From Gallionella sp. (GTDB lineage Bacteria; Pseudomonadota; Gammaproteobacteria; Burkholderiales; Gallionellaceae), in contig PLWV01000017.1 of assembly GCA_003153155.1 (NCBI GenBank), positions 37,932 to 101,931 on the forward strand: DNA of 64,000 bases, in the 5' to 3' direction. A program made the position numbers and the translations under genes. Positions 9,199-18,282 of the stretch are shown here, piece by piece (position 1 is the stretch's first letter; each line of letters starts with the position of its first letter). The notes under the pieces were generated by a model. It saw nothing but the letters and a program-made list of their open reading frames with translations, made no database searches and was not told the origin of the DNA.

Positions 9199-11760
9199 CT
9201 AGCTTTCCTCTTCTTCCGGCTCGGCGATGCGGCTCAAACCGGCCAGCTTTTCGCCCTTCTCCACATTCATCAGCGTGACGCCTTGAGCGGTGCGCCCCAT
9301 CTCGCGAATTTCCTTGACGCGGGTGCGGATCAACACGCCGCTGGTGCCGATCAGCATGATCTCGTCTTCGACATTCACCAGCGTCGCGGCGACCACCTTG
9401 CCGTTGCGCGGTGAAGTCTTGATCGCGATCATGCCCTGTGTGCCGCGCCCGTGACGGGTGTACTCGACGATAGGGCTGCGTTTTCCATAACCGTTCTCAG
9501 TCGCGGTCAACACGCTTTGCTGCTCATTCTCGGCCACCAGCAACGAGATCACTTTCTGCTTGGCGGCCAGCTTCATGCCGCGCACGCCGCGCGACGCGCG
9601 TCCGGTCGGGCGCACGTCGTTCTCATCAAATCGCACGGCCTTGCCGCCGTTCGAGAACAGCATCACATCGTGCTTGCCGTCGGTGACGGCGACCCCGATC
9701 AGGCGATCGTCCTCGTCCAGATTGATCGCAATGATGCCGCGCTTCATCGGGCGGGAGAAATCATTCAGGGTAGTCTTCTTCACCGTGCCATTGGCGGTGG
9801 CGAAGAACACATATTTATCTTCGACGAACTCGCTCACCGGCAACACCGCGTTGATTTTCTCGCCGTCTTCCAGCGGCAACAGATTCACGATCGGCTTGCC
9901 GCGCGAAATACGGCTGCCCTGCGGCACTTCATAGACCTTGAGCCAATACACGCGGCCGCGATTGGAGAAACACAAAATGTAATTATGGGTATTGGCGATG
10001 AACAGGTTGTCGATGAAATCGTCTTCCTTGGTCGCAGTAGCCTGTTTTCCGCGACCGCCGCGCTTCTGCGCGTGATATTCGTCGAGACGCTGCGCCTTCA
10101 TGTAGCCGCCATGCGACAGCGTGACCACCACGTCTTCCGGCGCGATCAGGTCTTCCATGCTCATGTCCTGGGTGTGCGTGATGATCTCGCTGCGGCGCTT
10201 GTCGCCGAACTGCGCTTTCACCGCGACCAACTCGTCGTTGATGATTTGCGTCACACGCTCCGGCTTGGCGAGAATGTCGAGCAGGTCGGTAATCTTGTCC
10301 ATCACTTCGCGATATTCGCCGACGATCTTGTCCTGTTCCAGGCCGGTCAGGCGTTGCAGGCGCAATTCCAGGATCGCTTGCGCTTGCGCATCCGATAAAT
10401 GATAGCCGCGCGTCTTGCCCTTCCCTACTAGGCCAAACTCCGGCGCCAAACCTTCGGGACGCGACGCATTGCTGACGCGGCTCAACATGTCTTCGACCAG
10501 CGACGAACGCCACGTCCGCGCCATCAGCTCACGCTTCGCGTCGGCGGGTGTCGCCGCGGCTTTGATCAAGGCGATGATCTCATCCACATTGGACAACGCC
10601 ACCGCCAAACCTTCCAGAATATGGCCGCGTTCCCGCGCCTTGCGCAATTCGAAAAGGTTGCGACGCGTGACCACTTCGCGGCGATGACGCAGGAACGCAT
10701 CGATCACTTGTTTAAGGTTGAGCAGCCTGGGTTGACCGTCAACGATGGCGACCATGTTGATGCCGAAGGTGTCCTGCAACTGGGTATCTTTATACAGCTT
10801 GTTGAGGATCACATCGGCATTTTCGCCGCGCTTCAGCTCGATCACCGCGCGCATTCCGGACTTGTCCGATTCGTCGCGGATTTCGGAGATGCCTTCAAGG
10901 CGCTTCTCGCGCACCATCTCGCCGATCTTGATCAGCAGGTTGGCCTTATTCACCTGGTAGGGCAACTCGTCGATGATAATGGCCTGACGACCACCGCCCT
11001 TATCCAAATCCTCGAAGTGGGTACGCGCGCGCATCACCACGCGGCCGCGCCCGGTGCGATAGCCTTCCTTTACGCCGGCCAAACCGTAGATGAAACCTGC
11101 GGTCGGAAAATCCGGCGCGGGAACGTATTCGATCAGCTGCTCGATATCCATGTCGGGATTCTTCAGCAGCGCGAGACAGGCATCCACCACCTCGTTCAAA
11201 TTGTGCGGCGGGATGTTGGTCGCCATGCCCACCGCGATACCGGAAGAACCGTTCACCAGCAGGTTGGGGAAGCGTGACGGGAACACCAGCGGCTCGTGCT
11301 CGGAGCCGTCGTAGTTCGGCCCGAAGTCGACCGTTTCCTTGTCCAGATCAGCGAGCAGCTCGTGAGCGATCTTGGACATGCGGATTTCGGTATAACGCAT
11401 TGCCGCCGCGTTATCGCCGTCCACCGATCCGAAGTTACCCTGCCCGTCCACCAGCGTGTAGCGCAGCGAAAAATCCTGCGCCATGCGCACGATGGTGTCA
11501 TACACCGCCGTATCGCCGTGCGGATGATACTTACCGATCACATCGCCGACGATACGCGCCGACTTTTTATAGGCTTTATTCCAATCGTTGGACAGTTCGT
11601 GCATGGCGAACAGCACGCGGCGGTGTACCGGCTTCAAGCCGTCGCGCACATCCGGTAGTGCGCGTCCGACAATGACGCTCATCGCATAGTCCAGATAGGA
11701 CTTGCGCATTTCTTCTTCGAGGCTGACGGGGAGTGTTTCTTTGGCGAATTGCTGTTCCAT
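9199..11760 (-). CDS. gyrA: DNA gyrase subunit A
   Basis: Subunit A (853 residues) of DNA gyrase, which introduces negative supercoils with GyrB. The N-terminal breakage-reunion domain starts [20 protein letters not shown]. The quinolone-resistance region reads [20 protein letters not shown], with threonine at the position of E. coli Ser83 and aspartate retained at 87. The catalytic tyrosine is in [12 protein letters not shown]. The C-terminal beta-pinwheel contains the GyrA-box-like QKRGGRGK. The C-terminus is acidic (EPEEEES). Threonine at position 83 is natural in many species and is not in itself evidence of acquired resistance. The gene has no overlap with its neighbours. Confidence 0.97.
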   Translation of the reverse strand: MEQQFAKETLPVSLEEEMRKSYLDYAMSVIVGRALPDVRDGLKPVHRRVLFAMHELSNDWNKAYKKSARIVGDVIGKYHPHGDTAVYDTIVRMAQDFSLRYTLVDGQGNFGSVDGDNAAAMRYTEIRMSKIAHELLADLDKETVDFGPNYDGSEHEPLVFPSRFPNLLVNGSSGIAVGMATNIPPHNLNEVVDACLALLKNPDMDIEQLIEYVPAPDFPTAGFIYGLAGVKEGYRTGRGRVVMRARTHFEDLDKGGGRQAIIIDELPYQVNKANLLIKIGEMVREKRLEGISEIRDESDKSGMRAVIELKRGENADVILNKLYKDTQLQDTFGINMVAIVDGQPRLLNLKQVIDAFLRHRREVVTRRNLFELRKARERGHILEGLAVALSNVDEIIALIKAAATPADAKRELMARTWRSSLVEDMLSRVSNASRPEGLAPEFGLVGKGKTRGYHLSDAQAQAILELRLQRLTGLEQDKIVGEYREVMDKITDLLDILAKPERVTQIINDELVAVKAQFGDKRRSEIITHTQDMSMEDLIAPEDVVVTLSHGGYMKAQRLDEYHAQKRGGRGKQATATKEDDFIDNLFIANTHNYILCFSNRGRVYWLKVYEVPQGSRISRGKPIVNLLPLEDGEKINAVLPVSEFVEDKYVFFATANGTVKKTTLNDFSRPMKRGIIAINLDEDDRLIGVAVTDGKHDVMLFSNGGKAVRFDENDVRPTGRASRGVRGMKLAAKQKVISLLVAENEQQSVLTATENGYGKRSPIVEYTRHGRGTQGMIAIKTSPRNGKVVAATLVNVEDEIMLIGTSGVLIRTRVKEIREMGRTAQGVTLMNVEKGEKLAGLSRIAEPEEEES

Positions 11761-11922
11761 GAATGACCCTGATAGCTAAGCTGCTGACGCAATAATTAAA
11801 GCGCACATTTTAGCACAGCGACGCTGCTCTAAACCACCTGTATGCTTAGCTGTATTAATCAGATTTGGCTGAAACAGCGAGTTTTGTTAAAGTCAGGCCT
11901 TCAGCACTCAGGCACACATATC

Positions 11923-12621
11923 ATGACCAACGCCGACCCCATCGAACTGGAAAAATTCTCGCAGCTTGCCCACAAGTGGTGGGATCCGAACAGCGAGTTC
12001 AAACCACTGCACGACATCAACCCGCTGCGCCTGGGTTACATCGACCGCCACGCCGGCCTGGCCGGGAAAACCGTGCTGGATGTCGGCTGCGGCGGCGGCA
12101 TTTTGTCGGAAAGCATGGCGGGACTAAACGCCAATGTCACCGGCATAGACCTGTCCGACAAAGCCCTGCAGGTCGCCAGACTGCATCTGCTGGAAAGCGG
12201 CAAGCAGGTTGAATACCGCAAGATCGCCGTGGAAGACCTCGCCGCCGAGCAGCCCGCTCATTACGATGTGGTCACCTGTTTGGAAATGCTCGAGCACGTG
12301 CCCAATCCGCAAAGCGTGATTGCGGCTTGCGCCAAGCTGGTCAAGACTGGCGGCTGGATATTCTTCTCCACGCTTAACCGCAATCCGAAATCCTATTTGT
12401 TAGCCATCATCGGCGCGGAATATGTGCTGAACCTGCTGCCACGCGGCACACATGATTACGCCAGATTCATCAAGCCGTCCGAACTGGCGCAGTCCTGCCG
12501 CAATGCGGGGCTGAACATGGCCGATCTGATCGGCATGAGCTACAACCCGCTCAGCCGGGTTTATTCATTGGGTAGCAATACCGATGTGAACTACATGATC
12601 GCCTGTCGTCGTGATTATTGA
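11923..12621 (+). CDS. ubiG: Ubiquinone biosynthesis O-methyltransferase (bifunctional 2-polyprenyl-6-hydroxyphenol methylase/3-demethylubiquinol methyltransferase)
   Basis: Class I SAM methyltransferase of 232 residues that catalyses both O-methylation steps of ubiquinone synthesis. It begins with the UbiG signature [13 protein letters not shown], followed by SAM motif [14 protein letters not shown], and ends with the region [10 protein letters not shown]. The ORF track starts at 11842, but the ATG at 11923 begins the conserved N-terminus and gives the normal family length of about 230-240. gph and then ssrA follow on the same strand. The ubiG-gph order is common in gammaproteobacteria and betaproteobacteria and supports both assignments. 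Confidence 0.94.
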   Translation: MTNADPIELEKFSQLAHKWWDPNSEFKPLHDINPLRLGYIDRHAGLAGKTVLDVGCGGGILSESMAGLNANVTGIDLSDKALQVARLHLLESGKQVEYRKIAVEDLAAEQPAHYDVVTCLEMLEHVPNPQSVIAACAKLVKTGGWIFFSTLNRNPKSYLLAIIGAEYVLNLLPRGTHDYARFIKPSELAQSCRNAGLNMADLIGMSYNPLSRVYSLGSNTDVNYMIACRRDY

Positions 12622-12681
12622 GATTTACATCATTGAAGACAACGTTCGAAGCAAGTGCCACAGTAGGCGAAATCCACCACT

Positions 12682-12795
12682 CCGTCATTCCGGCGCAGGC
12701 CGGAATCCAGCTTGTCAAATAACTCCGCGCAGCGGACAAAGCCGTATTTGGGGTATTGTCAATTTTCTGGATTCCGGCCTTCGCCGGAATGACGG
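12682..12795. repeat. Inverted-repeat element between ubiG and gph
   Basis: Arms of 29 bases (CCGTCATTCCGGCGCAGGCC... and its complement at 12767-12795) differ at one position. Each arm is itself palindromic (TTCCGGC/GCCGGAA). This is the widespread GTCATTCC...GGAATGAC type of intergenic repeat, and its core also appears at 31-80 and 19632. Confidence 0.85.
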
Positions 12796-12816
12796 CTGCT
12801 GTATAAGGTATCTGTC

Positions 12817-13500
12817 ATGAATTACGTAAAACTTAATAAGTCTGCTGTGGTTAAAGCTGTCCTGTTTGACCTGGACGGCACCTTCGCCGACACTGCGGCC
12901 GATCTTGCCGCCGCACTTAACCACGCCCGCGCCGCGCGCCACCTGCCGCCGCTGCCAATCGAAGTGCTGCGCCCGCAAGCCTCGCACGGCTCACGCGGCC
13001 TGCTCAAGACGGGTTTCGACATCGAGCCGGAACACCCCGACTACGACACTCTGCGCGACATCTTTCTCGACTACTACGCAAGAAACATCTGCGTGCATAC
13101 GCAACTGTTCGGCGACACGGCAGAGCTGGTCGCCGAACTGGAACAGCGAGGCATCAAGTGGGGCATCGTCACCAACAAACCGCACCGCTTTACCGTGCCT
13201 CTGATGCAAGCCCTGGGCTATGCCGATCGCGCCGCCTGCCTGATCAGCGGCGACACCTGCGCTCACGCCAAGCCGCATCCCGAACCGATGCTCAAAGCCT
13301 GCGAGATCATCGGCGTTTCCCCGGCACAGTGCATCTATCTCGGCGACGACCTGCGCGACATGCAAGCCGCCAACGCCAGTGGCATGCGCGGCATCATCGC
13401 CAACTACGGCTACATCAGCGGCGACGCATCCGTCGAAAACTGGAACGCGCACGGCAGCGTGAATAAACCGACGGAACTTCTGGACTTAATCGCCCTCTGA
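12817..13500 (+). CDS. gph: Phosphoglycolate phosphatase-type HAD hydrolase
   Basis: HAD-superfamily phosphatase of 227 residues. Motif I is LFDLDGTFADTAADL (nucleophile and acid/base aspartates), motif II is GIVTNKP, motif III the lysine in AHAKPHPEP, and motif IV is YLGDDLRDMQAA. The cap domain between motifs I and II has the size usual for Gph, which removes 2-phosphoglycolate arising from DNA repair or oxygenation reactions. Position directly after ubiG supports Gph rather than another HAD enzyme. The ATG at 12817 has an AAGG site upstream; a shorter start near the VVKAVLFDLDG stretch is possible. Confidence 0.88.
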   Translation: MNYVKLNKSAVVKAVLFDLDGTFADTAADLAAALNHARAARHLPPLPIEVLRPQASHGSRGLLKTGFDIEPEHPDYDTLRDIFLDYYARNICVHTQLFGDTAELVAELEQRGIKWGIVTNKPHRFTVPLMQALGYADRAACLISGDTCAHAKPHPEPMLKACEIIGVSPAQCIYLGDDLRDMQAANASGMRGIIANYGYISGDASVENWNAHGSVNKPTELLDLIAL

Positions 13501-13507
13501 AACCTGC

Positions 13508-13513
13508 TACAAT
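13508..13513 (+). promoter_or_regulatory. Possible -10 element for ssrA
   Basis: TACAAT lies about 28 bases before the mature 5' end of the tmRNA and just after the gph stop codon. No strong -35 element is seen at the right spacing. Confidence 0.35.
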
Positions 13514-13541
13514 CCGCACCGTTTTGTAGCATTACCTTATC

Positions 13542-13909
13542 GGGGACGACTTGGCTTCGACGTGGGTTACAAAGCAGCGTAGGGCATACCGAGGACCCGC
13601 CACCTCGTAAATCAGCTGGAAAAAACTAGTCGCAAACGACGAAAAGTACGCTTTAGCTGCTTAGTCAGCTAGACCTCACACCCTGCTGTCTGTGGAGGGG
13701 CTCAAAGCCGCAAGGCTGAGATGAGTGAGGTAACACCACAGAATCGTGTCGAGCAGGGTCACTTTGCTCGAAGCTAAAACCAAGGTGACTCGTCCTTTAC
13801 CAGCCCGCCGGTTGGCGTGTACGGGATTAAATTAAATAGCATGGCTAAGTATGTAGAACTATCTGTAGAGGACTTGCGGACGCGGGTTCAATTCCCGCCG
13901 TCTCCACCA
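13542..13909 (+). ncRNA. ssrA: tmRNA (transfer-messenger RNA)
   Basis: A one-piece tmRNA of 368 bases that rescues stalled ribosomes and tags the nascent peptide. The 5' end GGGGAC pairs with the 3' end GTCTCC ahead of ACCA, forming an alanine-type acceptor stem with the G3-U pair read by alanyl-tRNA synthetase. The T-arm CGGGTTCAATTCCCG is intact. The tag frame runs from 13632 to a TAG at 13662-13664 and encodes ANDEKYALAA, close to the E. coli tag ANDENYALAA. The CCA end is genome-encoded. It lies between gph and a strong terminator. Confidence 0.97.
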
Positions 13910-13950
13910 ACAAATAAAAACGACACCCTCGCGGTGTCGTTTTTATTTGT
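13910..13950 (+). terminator. Rho-independent terminator of ssrA
   Basis: ACAAATAAAAACGACACC pairs with GGTGTCGTTTTTATTTGT around CTCGC, giving an 18-bp stem with a T-rich right arm directly after the CCA end. Confidence 0.92.
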
Positions 13951-13959
13951 TGGATTGTG

Positions 13960-13990
13960 ACTGCACGGGAATCGAATCCGCGTCCGGCAT
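13960..13990 (-). other. Degenerate inverted copy of a tmRNA/tRNA T-arm
   Basis: CGGGAATCGAATCCGCGTCC closely matches the reverse complement of the tmRNA 3' region (GGGAATTGAACCCGCGTCCG). The acceptor strand and CCA end are not convincingly present, so this is a relic. It is probably left by an element that used ssrA as its attachment site. Confidence 0.4.
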
Positions 13991-14200
13991 GGACGCGGGA
14001 TGAGCGGGGAATTCGAGCAGCACCGCTGCGAGCCCACGAATGACAACGCGCATGCAGGCGCGTTGGCTGGCCAGGATGGCCAATTCCCACATCTAAGCGA
14101 GCGAAGCTCGCCAAAACAATTAGGCTTCTTTACCTTTGGTTAACTGCAAAAAGAAAAACGAAGCTGACCCCTTTAGCTCGATACTTGTATAAAGGACACA
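13991..14200. other. Gene-free region with short palindromes
   Basis: No ORF has a convincing ribosome site or known motif. Short palindromes (AACGCGCATGCAGGCGCGTT; TGGCTGGCCAGGATGGCCAA) are visible. Nothing further is recognised. Confidence 0.3.
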
Positions 14201-14830
14201 TTACATCGCTTCCTTTTTTCCCTTCAGTTGAATCATTTCAGGGAGCGTAAACAGATACATAAGTACGAGCTGAGTGAAGGCATGCATTTCTTCTGCCTCT
14301 GGCTTGGAAAATGCGACCTCGTCGTGGCTTGCATCATTTCCGTCGAGTCTGATTCCATGCGCCCATTCCTTTAGGCTTGGTGTTAGCTTGTTTTGAGATG
14401 CCAGAGTCTCAATGCGAGAGTAAAGCGTCCCCTTCAGGTCTGGTGCAATAGCTTTGAGGCCAACGTCCAAAGATTTTCTGTACATAGCACCAGCGGCGTC
14501 ATAATGGCCTGCTACTCTCGATTCAACTGCCTGCTTAAAAGGTGAAGCGACAGTTTTAGGGACATGCTCTGGTACTATCGTCCCTTCAAGTTTTGGATAC
14601 ACCATGGGTACCACAAATGCTGACGATTTCATCAAATCACCTTGGTACAGGTCGGGATTAGCTCCACTGTGCGAAATGATTTGCATGCAAATTGGAGCAT
14701 GACAGCCACTGCACACAGCAAAACCAGCAAAAAGCCTTTGATTGTTAGGATCTTGCGCACAATTAATAAGCGGGAAATTCATTTCCTTAGCACCGCAATG
14801 AGGACACTGAAAAGTTATAAGTGCAGGCAT
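14201..14830 (-). CDS. DUF4145-like protein with N-terminal zinc ribbon
   Basis: A 209-residue soluble protein. Residues 1-55 form a probable zinc ribbon with CPHC and CSGC pairs and a further cysteine (INCAQD) between them. The rest resembles DUF4145, a helical domain often fused to or beside restriction and other nucleic-acid enzymes; AVESRVAGHYDAAGAMYRKS and WAHGIRLDGNDASHDE are the typical stretches, the second with the conserved D..SH pattern. No catalytic site is evident. The gene is isolated on the minus strand between the tmRNA relic and an EAL pseudogene, in a segment whose base composition differs from the flanking core genes, so it was probably acquired. The function is unknown. 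Confidence 0.7.
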   Translation of the reverse strand: MPALITFQCPHCGAKEMNFPLINCAQDPNNQRLFAGFAVCSGCHAPICMQIISHSGANPDLYQGDLMKSSAFVVPMVYPKLEGTIVPEHVPKTVASPFKQAVESRVAGHYDAAGAMYRKSLDVGLKAIAPDLKGTLYSRIETLASQNKLTPSLKEWAHGIRLDGNDASHDEVAFSKPEAEEMHAFTQLVLMYLFTLPEMIQLKGKKEAM

Positions 14831-14928
14831 AAACCCCCCATATTGTTTTCATTTGAGTAAAGTTAATTCTGGGTATTTCTTGGTGGTAACCAACCCGCAA
14901 TCTAGCAGCAAATACCCTTCATGGATAA

Positions 14929-15045
14929 CTATAAAAACATCGCCCGCCTCTCCTCCCATCTCTCCAGCAACGCCTCAAACTGTTCCACCGGTATCGCTTC
15001 GCCGAACAAATGACCCTGAAAAGCAGGACAGCCGCATCGCTGGAG
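14929..15045 (-). pseudogene. C-terminal remnant of an EAL-domain (c-di-GMP phosphodiesterase) gene
   Basis: Translating the minus strand gives about 39 residues including CPAFQGHLFGEAIPVEQFEA, ending in a TAG at 14929. This is the usual C-terminal tail of EAL domains and matches the tail of the intact GGDEF-EAL gene at 60723 (YQGYLFSKPVPIEQFEALL). Everything upstream of the CGCPAF region is missing, so it is a deletion scar. Confidence 0.75.
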
Positions 15046-15192
15046 TCCGTGCTGATGTCGAGCACGAACGAGAAGTATATGCTCAACTTCTCTCTATCAA
15101 CAAAAAATATCCAGGCTCCCAGAAACCACAAACAAAAAGGCCAACCTCGCGGTTGGCCTTTTCTTCGAGTCAACTAACTCCTTCTCCTCAAT

Positions 15193-15258
15193 CCTCTGAT
15201 AAGACTACTAGCCATTCGACTAGGCTGGCAAAAACTGCCATCCAAGTCGCTGGTTATC
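15193..15258. repeat. Dispersed hairpin repeat, copy 3
   Basis: GATAAGACTACTAGCCATTC followed by GGCTGGCAAAAACTGCC and AAGTCGCTGGTTAT. It has the same architecture as copies 1, 2 and 4 and lies downstream of efp. Confidence 0.75.
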
Positions 15259-15319
15259 CCTTAAAAGGGCGAGGAAGCAATCGTACATTCTCCCAAAGGA
15301 GAATGTGAACTAAATAAAT

Positions 15320-15874
15320 TTAGGCGCGTTTCCTGAATTCGTTGCTGCGGGTGTCGATCTCGATCTTGTCGCCGATCTCGATGAAGGCGGCAACAGGCAG
15401 CTCAAAACCGGTGTTGATCTTGGCAGGCTTCATCACCTTGCCGGAAGTGTCGCCGCGCACCGCGGGTTCGGTATAGATCACTTCGCGCACGATGGTGTTA
15501 GGCAGCTCGACCGAGATGGCTTTGTCGTTGTAGAACACCACTTCGCAAGCCATGTTGTCTTCGATGTAGTTGATCGCATCGCCCATGCTTTCGGCTTCAA
15601 TTTCGTACTGATTGTATTCGCCGTCCATGAACACATACATCGGATCGGCGAAGTAAGAGTAAGTCACTTCCTTGCGATCCAGCATGATCTGTTCGAATTT
15701 GTCGTCGGCGCGGTACACGGTTTCCTGTGCGGAGTCGGTCAGCAGATTCTTCATCTTCATCTTGACCACGGAGCCGTTACGGCCTGAGCGGCTGTAATCT
15801 GCCTTGAGCACGACCATCGGCTCGGTGCCAACCAAAATGACGTTACCTACGCGAACTTCTTGTGCTGTTTTCAT
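15320..15874 (-). CDS. efp: Elongation factor P (Arg32 type)
   Basis: EF-P, 184 residues, which binds between the P and E sites of the ribosome and relieves stalling at polyproline stretches. It has the three beta-barrel domains: an N-terminal KOW-like domain starting [16 protein letters not shown], then two OB folds ending [14 protein letters not shown]. The modification loop reads SRSGRNGS with arginine at residue 32, the residue rhamnosylated by EarP, rather than the lysine used by EpmA or deoxyhypusine-type systems. The ORF track begins at 15889; the ATG at 15874 has a GAGGG site eight bases upstream and gives the family start. The partner earP lies immediately upstream and overlaps. Confidence 0.96.
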   Translation of the reverse strand: MKTAQEVRVGNVILVGTEPMVVLKADYSRSGRNGSVVKMKMKNLLTDSAQETVYRADDKFEQIMLDRKEVTYSYFADPMYVFMDGEYNQYEIEAESMGDAINYIEDNMACEVVFYNDKAISVELPNTIVREVIYTEPAVRGDTSGKVMKPAKINTGFELPVAAFIEIGDKIEIDTRSNEFRKRA

Positions 15875-17126
15875 GTTTACTGCCCTCAATTTTCAAGGCG
15901 CGCATTGTACCGATTTCCCGGCAAAAATCCAGCAAATTCAAAGCCAGATTATTTTCGGCCAATTGCCGCGCCCAGTCTTGCGCGCACCGGTTCAGCTCGC
16001 TGAGTTCGGCTGCAAAGGCTGGCCATGCCTGTCCTGAGCTTGTCGAAGTGGCCTGTCCTGACCCTTCGACTGCGCTCAGGACTAAAGGCTTCGTCGAAGC
16101 GGCCGGCCCTGCCCCGCTTTCCATGTTCCAAGCCTGCCACAAGCCTTCTATTGCCTGGCTTGCAGACTGGCTGAGTTGCCCGCTATACAACATCAGGAAG
16201 GCTTGCAGCTTTTTCAAGTGCACCGCGTCGTGCTGAGGATAGATTTGCCAAACGAACGGGCGCCCCGCCCATAGTGCGCGCACGCAGGAATCCTCGCCGC
16301 GCACGAAGTTGATGTCGCACGCCCACAACAGCGGGTCAAAGCGTTCCTGCTCGACGAACGGCAGCACGCGCACATGCAGGTTGCCGCGCGCATAATCGCT
16401 GCCCGCGTGCGGCGCATTGTCACCGAAGTATTGCCCGACTTGCGGCAAGATGCGGCCTTCCGGCACCAGGCACAATAGGGGTTGTGCACTGACCGTCCAC
16501 GCATCGAACAAGCCGTGCAGCGTGGCATTTTCATAACCAAACAGCGAAATTTTCAGCGTCTCCGCTGCTGGCATATCCATGCCGATGGATTGCCAGAATG
16601 CCTGCTGCTGCACGGCATCGTTCTGGAACGCATCGCGCCGCACCAGCAGATCGCGCTCCAGCAACAAGCCGCCGGTCTGCCTGGTGAAACCCGGAAAGAA
16701 AAAATATTTCACCAGCGGCAAGCTCGGATGCGGCGAAGGCAGCTTATGGCAGCCATGCACCCAGTCCTCACCGCTCAGGTATTCGAGGTTGATCCAGACA
16801 GGCTGCTGCGCTTGCGCCGCCATCGCGGCGATGTATGACTCCGGCAGCACGCAGGCAAAGGCCTCGATCACCACATCGGCGGGCTGTACTTCAGCAAAGT
16901 TTTTACTCCACAGGCGCACTTCCACGCCCCGGCAATGCTGGCTCGCCAGCGTGGCATCGGCTTCCGGACACAACTTTACCAGGCTGCTCAAATCATCCAC
17001 CCACAACCTGACTGCGAGGCCGTGTTCATTCGCCAACTGCCGCGCCAACCGCCAGCACACGCCGATGTCGCCATAATTGTCGATGACGTTGCAGAAGATG
17101 TCGCAATGGGTTTTTATTTTTTTCAT
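15843..17126 (-). CDS. earP: EF-P arginine-32 rhamnosyltransferase
   Basis: GT-B fold enzyme that attaches rhamnose from TDP-rhamnose to Arg32 of EF-P. The N-terminal [20 protein letters not shown] contains the aspartate (D20) known as catalytic in EarP. The C-terminal donor-site stretch [20 protein letters not shown] is also intact. At 427 residues it is somewhat long. The excess is an in-frame block ([17 protein letters not shown]) near residues 345-365, encoded by an intergenic-type inverted repeat at about 16029-16105 that has entered the gene. The 3' end overlaps the efp start by 32 bases, so the two are coupled. Enzyme and substrate loop agree. Confidence 0.93.
   Translation of the reverse strand: MKKIKTHCDIFCNVIDNYGDIGVCWRLARQLANEHGLAVRLWVDDLSSLVKLCPEADATLASQHCRGVEVRLWSKNFAEVQPADVVIEAFACVLPESYIAAMAAQAQQPVWINLEYLSGEDWVHGCHKLPSPHPSLPLVKYFFFPGFTRQTGGLLLERDLLVRRDAFQNDAVQQQAFWQSIGMDMPAAETLKISLFGYENATLHGLFDAWTVSAQPLLCLVPEGRILPQVGQYFGDNAPHAGSDYARGNLHVRVLPFVEQERFDPLLWACDINFVRGEDSCVRALWAGRPFVWQIYPQHDAVHLKKLQAFLMLYSGQLSQSASQAIEGLWQAWNMESGAGPAASTKPLVLSAVEGSGQATSTSSGQAWPAFAAELSELNRCAQDWARQLAENNLALNLLDFCREIGTMRALKIEGSKHENSTRSSRR
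16029..16105. repeat. Inverted repeat inserted in frame within earP
   Basis: TGTCCTGAGCTTGTCGAAG...CCTTCGACTGCGCTCAGGAC...CTTCGTCGAAG is the common CTGAGC-TTCGAC type of intergenic repeat. Here it lies inside a coding region and is read as low-complexity residues. Confidence 0.8.
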
Positions 17127-17231
17127 TCCAAATCGTACCGTTAATTCAACATCAATGTAGGAGCGGGCCCTGCGTGTGTTGTTGGGGCTTCAGCGCCAAC
17201 AACACACGCAGGGCCCGCTCCTACAAGTCGT
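17051..17231. repeat. Direct duplication, copy 1 (earP start plus hairpin)
   Basis: The first ~25 codons of earP, its leader (CGTACCGTTAATTCAACATC) and a hairpin ending CTCCTACAAGTCGT recur at 18209-18430 in the same orientation. Confidence 0.85.
17156..17225. repeat. 30-bp-stem hairpin of the GTAGGAGCGGGCC family
   Basis: TGTAGGAGCGGGCCCTGCGT... pairs perfectly over 30 bases with ...ACGCAGGGCCCGCTCCTACA around GGCTTCAGCG. Relatives occur at 18311 and 23015. Confidence 0.9.
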
Positions 17232-17266
17232 GAACAATAGGGGACTGAACAATAGTGAACAATAGA

Positions 17267-17398
17267 GGACAGACCACGGTTTCTGCGAGATTGGCACGCT
17301 GTGGAATGTTTGAGTGGGATGTCGTTGCTTGCATCGTCGTTTGTTCAGTTCATCGTTCGTTGTGTTGTAGGGGTTGCTCAATAAATCGTGGTCTGTCC
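17267..17398. repeat. MITE-like element with terminal inverted repeats
   Basis: GGACAGACCACG at the left and CGTGGTCTGTCC at the right are exact inverse copies enclosing about 108 bases without an ORF. The GGACAGACCACG motif commonly borders REP-associated tyrosine transposase genes, so this could be a non-autonomous or deleted relative (inference). Confidence 0.65.
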
Positions 17399-17410
17399 CC
17401 AATGCTGTTC

Positions 17411-17510
17411 AATGCTGTTCACTTAATACCAAACCGTTCGCCCTGAGGTATCGAAGGGCATGCATCAAGTGGTTCGATACCTCACCACGAACGTTTAAGT
17501 GAACAGCATT
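17411..17510. repeat. 100-bp hairpin
   Basis: AATGCTGTTCACTTAA is matched in inverse by TTAAGTGAACAGCATT. Inside, CGTTCGCCCTGAGGTATCGAA pairs approximately with TTCGATACCTCACCACGAACG. Confidence 0.75.
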
Positions 17511-17980
17511 GGGTCTGTCCCATATTACCTGAGAGTTTGCCAGGTTTCAGGACTGGTTCGACAAATCCTGGCCGCTACGCGCATTCTCACCGCCGACTAC
17601 AGCTTTTTTCAGGACTCGAAGATGAAAATGGGCGTTTGACAGAGGCACTTACGCCGAGGATACTTTGGCTCGTGCAGTTGAATTTCCTATCCTTAAAAAG
17701 GCAAAATCTCAGACACCTCCCAGGCCTTGGCCCTTTTCGCCCGGCTAATTTCACCGTGCTGCGAGAGTAAAAAATCTTTTGCCGGATGTGCGGAAGCGCA
17801 CAGTGTGTACGGGCTGCGAAGTAGAAAACAGGGGCAACGGCCGATGGCGCCAGAACCTCTTGCAATGTCATATTGGGGTGAGGTCATTAGCGCTGAATGA
17901 TCGTCAAACCATCTCGCGGGACACGCCCGCGCAGTGGGCGTAACCTGGCTGAATGTAATTCTATGGATTGGAGAAATGTC
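17511..17980. other. Intergenic stretch without a supported gene
   Basis: Short ORFs exist on both strands (for example 17537-17770), but none has a clear ribosome site, known motif or continuation. The sequence looks like decayed coding DNA. Confidence 0.35.
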
Positions 17981-18178
17981 ATGCCACTAAGAAAAGGGAC
18001 AAGCCCGGCAGTCGTCAGCAGTAATATCAAGACGCTGGTGAATGAGTGGGAAAAACAAGGATCAATAGGCAGCAGCCATCCCGCGACCAAACAAAAAGCG
18101 GTCAAGCAGGCCGTTGCAATCTCGTTGAAAAAAGCCGGGAAAAGCCGCAACACCCAGCCTCGCGGACGCAAAAAGTGA
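17981..18178 (+). CDS. Small basic protein (DUF6496-like)
   Basis: A 65-residue, lysine-rich protein beginning MPLRKGTSPAVVSSNIKTL and ending in a basic tail (QPRGRKK). The central stretch KQKAVKQAVAISLKKAGKS is typical of small, widely distributed bacterial proteins of the type annotated DUF6496. The ORF track start at 17897 is rejected because the ATG at 17981 has a GGAG site seven bases upstream. The charge suggests nucleic acid binding, but no function is established. It lies inside the segment bracketed by the direct earP-start duplication, so it may have arrived with that rearrangement. Confidence 0.6.
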   Translation: MPLRKGTSPAVVSSNIKTLVNEWEKQGSIGSSHPATKQKAVKQAVAISLKKAGKSRNTQPRGRKK

Positions 18179-18208
18179 CTTCCGGATACTCAATTTACTA
18201 TCGTCCGC

Positions 18209-18282
18209 AGCACTCGCCGATGCCGCCATAATTGTCGATGACGTTGCAGAAAATATCGCAATGGGTTTTTAATTTTTTCATT
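18209..18282 (-). pseudogene. earP 5' fragment
   Basis: About 25 codons match the earP N-terminus (ATG at 18282; [15 protein letters not shown]). The catalytic aspartate of DNYGD is replaced by glycine here and the reading frame is cut off, so it is a duplication relic. Confidence 0.8.

Larger units (their letters stand above)
14831..15319. other. Gene-poor interval holding an EAL scrap and a repeat
   Basis: The interval contains the EAL-domain remnant at 14929-15045, a hairpin GGCCAACCTCGCGGTTGGCC at about 15138-15158 with flanking AAAAA/TTTTC (possible bidirectional terminator), and repeat copy 3. No intact gene is seen. Confidence 0.6.
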
